Source: DASZMJ01 sp035551935 | GTDB taxonomy: Bacteria; Planctomycetota; Planctomycetia; Isosphaerales; Isosphaeraceae | NCBI GenBank assembly: GCA_035551935.1 | Contig: DASZMJ010000184.1 | Span: 1 to 8,803, forward strand | DNA: 8,803 nt | Direction: 5' to 3' | Shown here: positions 6,373 through 8,803 of the stretch, in pieces | Position numbering within the stretch: position 1 is the first letter of the stretch | Layout of the letters: each line of letters opens with the position of its first letter | The notes under the pieces: generated by a model | Database searches by the model: none | What the model was told of the DNA's origin: nothing | What the model saw: the letters and a program-made list of their open reading frames with translations, nothing else | Translations under genes and position numbers: made by a program

Positions 6373-7209
6373 TTATCGCCCCTGGGCCGGGAAGCGCTTG
6401 ACGAGCGTGACCTCGTTGCCGGCGGCGTTGTGCCGGAGCTCGTCGACCATGCCGCGCGAGATGACCAGGCCGAACCCCCCCTCGCGGAGGCCGCGGCGCT
6501 CGCGCTCCTCGAGGTGCGCCAGCGGGTCGTCGGGACTGGCGGCGTGCGGCAGGTGGCCGGGGTCGAAGCCGGGCCCCTGGTCGCGGACGACGATCTCGAC
6601 GCGGTCGTCGAAGATCCGGCAGTGGACCCGGACCAAGAGGGCGAGGTCGTGGCGGTGGCCCCACTCGATGGCGTTCTGGCCGATCTCCATGACCGCCTGG
6701 CGGAGCTGCGTCGCCTGTTCGGCGGTCAGCGGGGTGGCCGGATAGAGGGTGGCGAGGAAGTCGTTGACCTCCTGGAGGAACGTCGTGGCGCTGAGCAATT
6801 CGACCTGGACCTCGCCGCGGACCCCCGCCCGCCGGAGCTCGTCGGGCCAGGCCCGGGCCGAGGCGATCGCCTCGCGCAAGGCCTGGGCCTGGACCGGCTT
6901 GGTCAGGTAGGCGTTGGCGCCGACGCGGAAGCCGCGGCGGCGGCTCTCGTCGGCGTCGAGCCCGGTGAGCATGACGATCGGCGTGGCCAGGGTCCGCGGG
7001 TCGGCGCGGAGCGCGCGGCAGACGTCGAAGCCGTCGAGGTCGGGGAGCATCAGGTCGAGGATGATCAGGGCGGGCGCCTCGGCCGCGGCGCGGCGGAGGG
7101 CCTCGGCGCCGGTCGCGGCGACGACCGGCTCCAGGCCGGAGGAGCGGACCAGCCGCGCCGTCAGCTCGGCATGGTCCTTATCGTCCTCGACGACCAACGC
7201 CCGCTCCAT
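6373..7209 (-). CDS. Response regulator with RsbW-like ATPase output domain
   Basis: 278 residues from the ATG at 7207-7209, which has GGGGGA just upstream and places the receiver at the very N-terminus. An ATG at 7248, overlapping the GTPase stop, would add 13 residues and cannot be excluded. Residues 1-120 form a receiver: Glu8/Asp9/Asp10, phosphoacceptor Asp52 (LIILDLMLPDLDG), Thr82 and Lys104 (YLTKP). Residues about 133-278 form an anti-sigma-type GHKL ATPase: N box Asn179 (MEIGQNAIEWGH), DQGPGFDP at 210-217, and GGFGLVISRGMVD at 244-256. RsbW/SpoIIAB-type ATPases bind sigma factors or phosphorylate anti-sigma antagonists, so the likely role is to turn a phosphorelay into control of a partner-switch. 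It is translated directly upstream of the hybrid kinase, its likely phosphodonor. There is no DNA-binding domain. Confidence 0.9.
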   Translation of the reverse strand: MERALVVEDDKDHAELTARLVRSSGLEPVVAATGAEALRRAAAEAPALIILDLMLPDLDGFDVCRALRADPRTLATPIVMLTGLDADESRRRGFRVGANAYLTKPVQAQALREAIASARAWPDELRRAGVRGEVQVELLSATTFLQEVNDFLATLYPATPLTAEQATQLRQAVMEIGQNAIEWGHRHDLALLVRVHCRIFDDRVEIVVRDQGPGFDPGHLPHAASPDDPLAHLEERERRGLREGGFGLVISRGMVDELRHNAAGNEVTLVKRFPAQGR

Positions 7210-7240
7210 CGCCGGTCCCCCGCGCGGCCCCAAAGGTCCT

Positions 7241-8233
7241 TCAGGCATGCAACTCGACCACGTCGGCGTCGTGCAAGGGGTGGTCGCGGCCGACGGCCTG
7301 GCCGTCGAAGGCCCCGACGCCCCAGACCCTGGCGAACTTCAAGGACTGCGCCAGGTCGCGATGCACGACCCGCGCCAGGTCTTCCACGGTCCCGCCCCGC
7401 GGGATCGTGAATGGTTGCGAACGATCAATCGGTTTGCCAGGGATTTTGGTGTAAATCCGCATCACCCCTAGCAAATCGTAAGCCGCTCCCCTCACGGCGT
7501 CTAGCCCCGCCCCGGTGCTCGCCGAGCCGGCCACGACCGGAAACCGCGGCCCGAACCACTCCCGGAGGACCTCCAGCCTCCCCTCGGCACCCTCGGCGTC
7601 GAGCTTGTTGGCGACCAGCACGGTCGGCACATGCTGGATGGATTCGTCCTCGCAATCAAAGGGTAGCTCACCGACGAGCAACGTGTGGACGTCGGCGAGC
7701 CGCGCCAGCGCGGCCTCGGTGACGTCGGCGGTGTCGTCGTCGGCGAGGTCGGCGACGAGCAAGGCGGCGTCGGCGGCGCGGACGATCCCCGGCACCCAGG
7801 GCTCGAGGTATTCGGCGGCGACCGGCGGCAGGTCCACGAGCTGGATGCGCACGTCCTGCCACGCCATGATGCCCGGCTGCGGGGCTCGGGTCGTGAACGG
7901 GTAGGCGGCGACCTCGGGCTTGGCGTTGGTCAACGCCGCCAGCAAGGCGCTCTTGCCCGCGTTCGGGGCCCCGACCAGCGCGATCTGCCCGGCCCCCTCG
8001 CGCGGGACCTTGTACGAGACGCCGGCCTTCTTGCCGACCCCCTTGGACCCTTCGAGGTCGTCGCGGGCGCGGCTGATCTTCTGCTTCAGCTCGGCCTGGA
8101 GCTTCTCGGTCCCCTTGTGCTTGGGCAGGAGGCGGAACAGTTCCCGGAGCTTCTCCAGCTTCTCGGCGGGCGTCGTGGCGCGGCGGAGCTCGTCCTCGGC
8201 CTTGCTGTATTGCGGGGGCAGGTTCGCCGGCAT
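7241..8233 (-). CDS. OBG/DRG-type GTPase with C-terminal TGS domain
   Basis: 330 residues from the ATG at 8231-8233, preceded by a strong GGGGAGGGG site; a GTG at 8281 would add 16 residues of low-complexity sequence and lies at the predicted transcript start, so it is rejected. Residues 10-60 are a charged helical/coiled-coil region. The G domain runs from about 82: G1 GAPNAGKS (88-95), switch I YPFTTRAPQPG (111-121), G3 DLPP (134-137), G4 NKLD (209-212), G5 near GSAS (236-239). Residues about 262-330 are a TGS domain (RIYTKIPGKPID, then FARVWG and DADVVELHA). The YPFTT and TGS features place it with DRG/OBG GTPases, which act on ribosomes or translation. G3 lacks the usual glycine (DxPG). 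It is the first gene of the leftward block. Function beyond GTP binding is inferred from the family. Confidence 0.9.
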   Translation of the reverse strand: MPANLPPQYSKAEDELRRATTPAEKLEKLRELFRLLPKHKGTEKLQAELKQKISRARDDLEGSKGVGKKAGVSYKVPREGAGQIALVGAPNAGKSALLAALTNAKPEVAAYPFTTRAPQPGIMAWQDVRIQLVDLPPVAAEYLEPWVPGIVRAADAALLVADLADDDTADVTEAALARLADVHTLLVGELPFDCEDESIQHVPTVLVANKLDAEGAEGRLEVLREWFGPRFPVVAGSASTGAGLDAVRGAAYDLLGVMRIYTKIPGKPIDRSQPFTIPRGGTVEDLARVVHRDLAQSLKFARVWGVGAFDGQAVGRDHPLHDADVVELHA

Positions 8234-8284
8234 GCCAGTCCCCTCCCCGGCCGCCTCCGGGCCGCCCGGCCGACTCGACACGGC

Positions 8285-8313
8285 AACCTAGCCGTTCCGA
8301 CCCTTCGAATCAA
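8285..8313 (-). promoter_or_regulatory. Promoter candidate for the GTPase/two-component block
   Basis: On the minus strand TTGATT (8308-8313) and TAGGTT (8285-8290) are separated by 17 nt. The -35 matches four and the -10 three of six consensus bases. Transcription from near 8278 would leave a leader of about 45 nt before the GTPase ATG at 8233 and could serve all three leftward genes, since no terminator is seen between them. Confidence 0.4.
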
Positions 8314-8526
8314 GGCCGGAGCGTGACCTGCGCGTTCGCCCCGGTTGTCAAACGTCAAGTGCCGTTGCCTTTCGACAACGCGGGGTTCACCCACCGGAGG
8401 GCGATCGCCGACGGACGCCTCGGAAAAAAGGTTGGGCGAAAACCCGCCGGCGCGGGAACATGGATCGGGATCCATCGCCGGTCTCGAAGCGGAGGGCGCG
8501 ACGATGGCCGAGACGAGGGGTGCGGT
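8314..8526. other. No intact gene; probable debris upstream of the RAYT relic
   Basis: Several short frames are open here but none gives a domain-like translation. In one frame (about 8486-8530) the peptide EAEGATMAETRGAVES resembles the stretch that in RAYT proteins precedes the C-terminal signature. It is one frame away from the relic that starts at 8527, so a frameshift near 8528 is possible. The resemblance is weak. Nothing else recognisable was found. Confidence 0.3.
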
Positions 8527-8649
8527 CGAGTCGCCGTGTCTCGCGGCCGACCGCTCGGCGGCGAGCCCTGGACCCGGGAGACGGCGATCCGGCTGGGGTT
8601 GGAATCGGGCCTACGTCCTCGAGGGCGACCGCGGAAGCAACAACCATAA
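8527..8649 (+). pseudogene. C-terminal relic of a REP-associated tyrosine transposase (RAYT, Y1 family)
   Basis: About 40 codons ending at a TAA (8647-8649) read SRGRPLGGEPWTRETA, then IRLGLESGLRPRGRPRK and QQP. This matches the characteristic end of RAYT/TnpA-REP proteins, which I recall as RGRPFG-x-x-x-W-x-x-x-TA-x-RLGLE-x-TLRPRGRPRK. The catalytic part of the family (HUH motif and single Tyr, about 150-200 residues further upstream) is absent: the preceding sequence is non-homologous and leads directly into the GTPase promoter region. It is therefore a 5'-truncated remnant and cannot be active. Third-position GC is like that of the host genes, so the transposase lived in this or a similar genome. 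An 'intact short AT-hook protein' reading of the 108-codon frame from 8323 is less likely. Confidence 0.65.
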
Positions 8650-8803
8650 AAGCGCTATGTCCCGAATGGCATTAAGCTTATCGTAGCAAGTCATTTGCCC
8701 GATTCGGCTTGCAGCCAGGATCGGATGTTGGGCGAGGGGGTTGAGCTGACACCGGGATTCGACGCCGGGGCTGGTTTTCAGGCCGTTTTCAATTATCAAT
8801 AGA
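8650..8803. other. Window-end intergenic stretch, lower GC
   Basis: This stretch has visibly lower GC than the rest of the window (for example GGCATTAAGCTTATCG at about 8669). In the frame of the RAYT relic, after its stop, translation continues open to a TAG at 8800-8802 and ends VELTPGFDAGAGFQAVF, which resembles the final beta-strands of some surface proteins. It has no plausible upstream start, so no gene is called. A leftward frame 8611-8799 begins with TTG and has no ribosome site; I do not support it. Confidence 0.35.

Noticed and set aside
4724..6664. 646-codon open frame on the minus strand over the kinase gene
   Set aside because: The translation is Arg/Pro-rich and unstructured, and it is out of frame with the complete receiver-kinase motifs on the same strand.
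5884..7410. 508-codon open frame on the plus strand opposite the two-component genes
   Set aside because: Acidic Gly/Ala/Val/Asp low-complexity translation typical of antisense frames in such GC-rich DNA. All recognisable motifs are on the other strand.
8323..8526. Reading the RAYT-like tail as the end of an intact 108-residue AT-hook protein
   Set aside because: The first 68 codons show no family pattern or ribosome site, and the tail matches only the C-terminal end of a much longer transposase family.
8611..8799. Minus-strand 62-codon frame at the window end
   Set aside because: It starts with TTG, has no visible ribosome site, runs over the RAYT relic end, and has no recognisable pattern.

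Overview
The window looks like chromosomal DNA of a high-GC planctomycete, most like the Isosphaeraceae (Singulisphaera/Paludisphaera-type). This rests on very high GC at third codon positions, a secreted repeat protein ending in a Hint domain, a PEP-CTERM-like exported protein, a receiver-ATPase/receiver-kinase pair next to a TGS-domain GTPase, and dispersed short repeats of a kind common in these genomes. The assignment is by family resemblance only. Because of the GC content, many long open frames run antisense to the real genes. Eight intact protein genes and one decayed transposase end are supported.

Layout. 1-72: a short tandem nonamer-like repeat just past the end of the first gene. 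73-1827 (-): secreted TPR/HEAT-type protein with a C-terminal intein-like Hint domain. 1828-2153: divergent intergenic region with a good promoter candidate for the right-hand genes. 2154-3685 (+): compact three-gene operon encoding an NlpC/P60-like papain-fold protein, an unrecognised helical protein and a DUF6941-like protein, with a 3-nt gap and then a stop/start overlap. 3686-3900: promoter candidate and long leader. 3901-4686 (+): PEP-CTERM-like exported protein whose C-terminal membrane segment is encoded by a heptanucleotide tandem repeat. 4814-5065 (+): small orphan gene behind a perfect TTGACA -35 box. 5066-5139: large REP-doublet-like palindrome between converging genes.

5176-8233 (-) is a three-gene block read leftward: a TGS-domain GTPase first, then a receiver plus RsbW-like ATPase protein, then a receiver plus histidine kinase protein. 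The last two probably form one signalling module, with two receivers and two different GHKL ATPases. Whether the GTPase takes part functionally is inference from gene order. 8234-8803 holds the GTPase promoter candidate and the C-terminal relic of a REP-associated tyrosine transposase (RAYT). The rest of that stretch has no convincing gene.

I see no CRISPR array, tRNA, rRNA or complete insertion sequence. The most distinctive signals are the REP doublet with a RAYT relic in the same window, the tandem repeat that became a membrane anchor, the orphan Hint module, and the NlpC-like/helical/DUF6941 operon.
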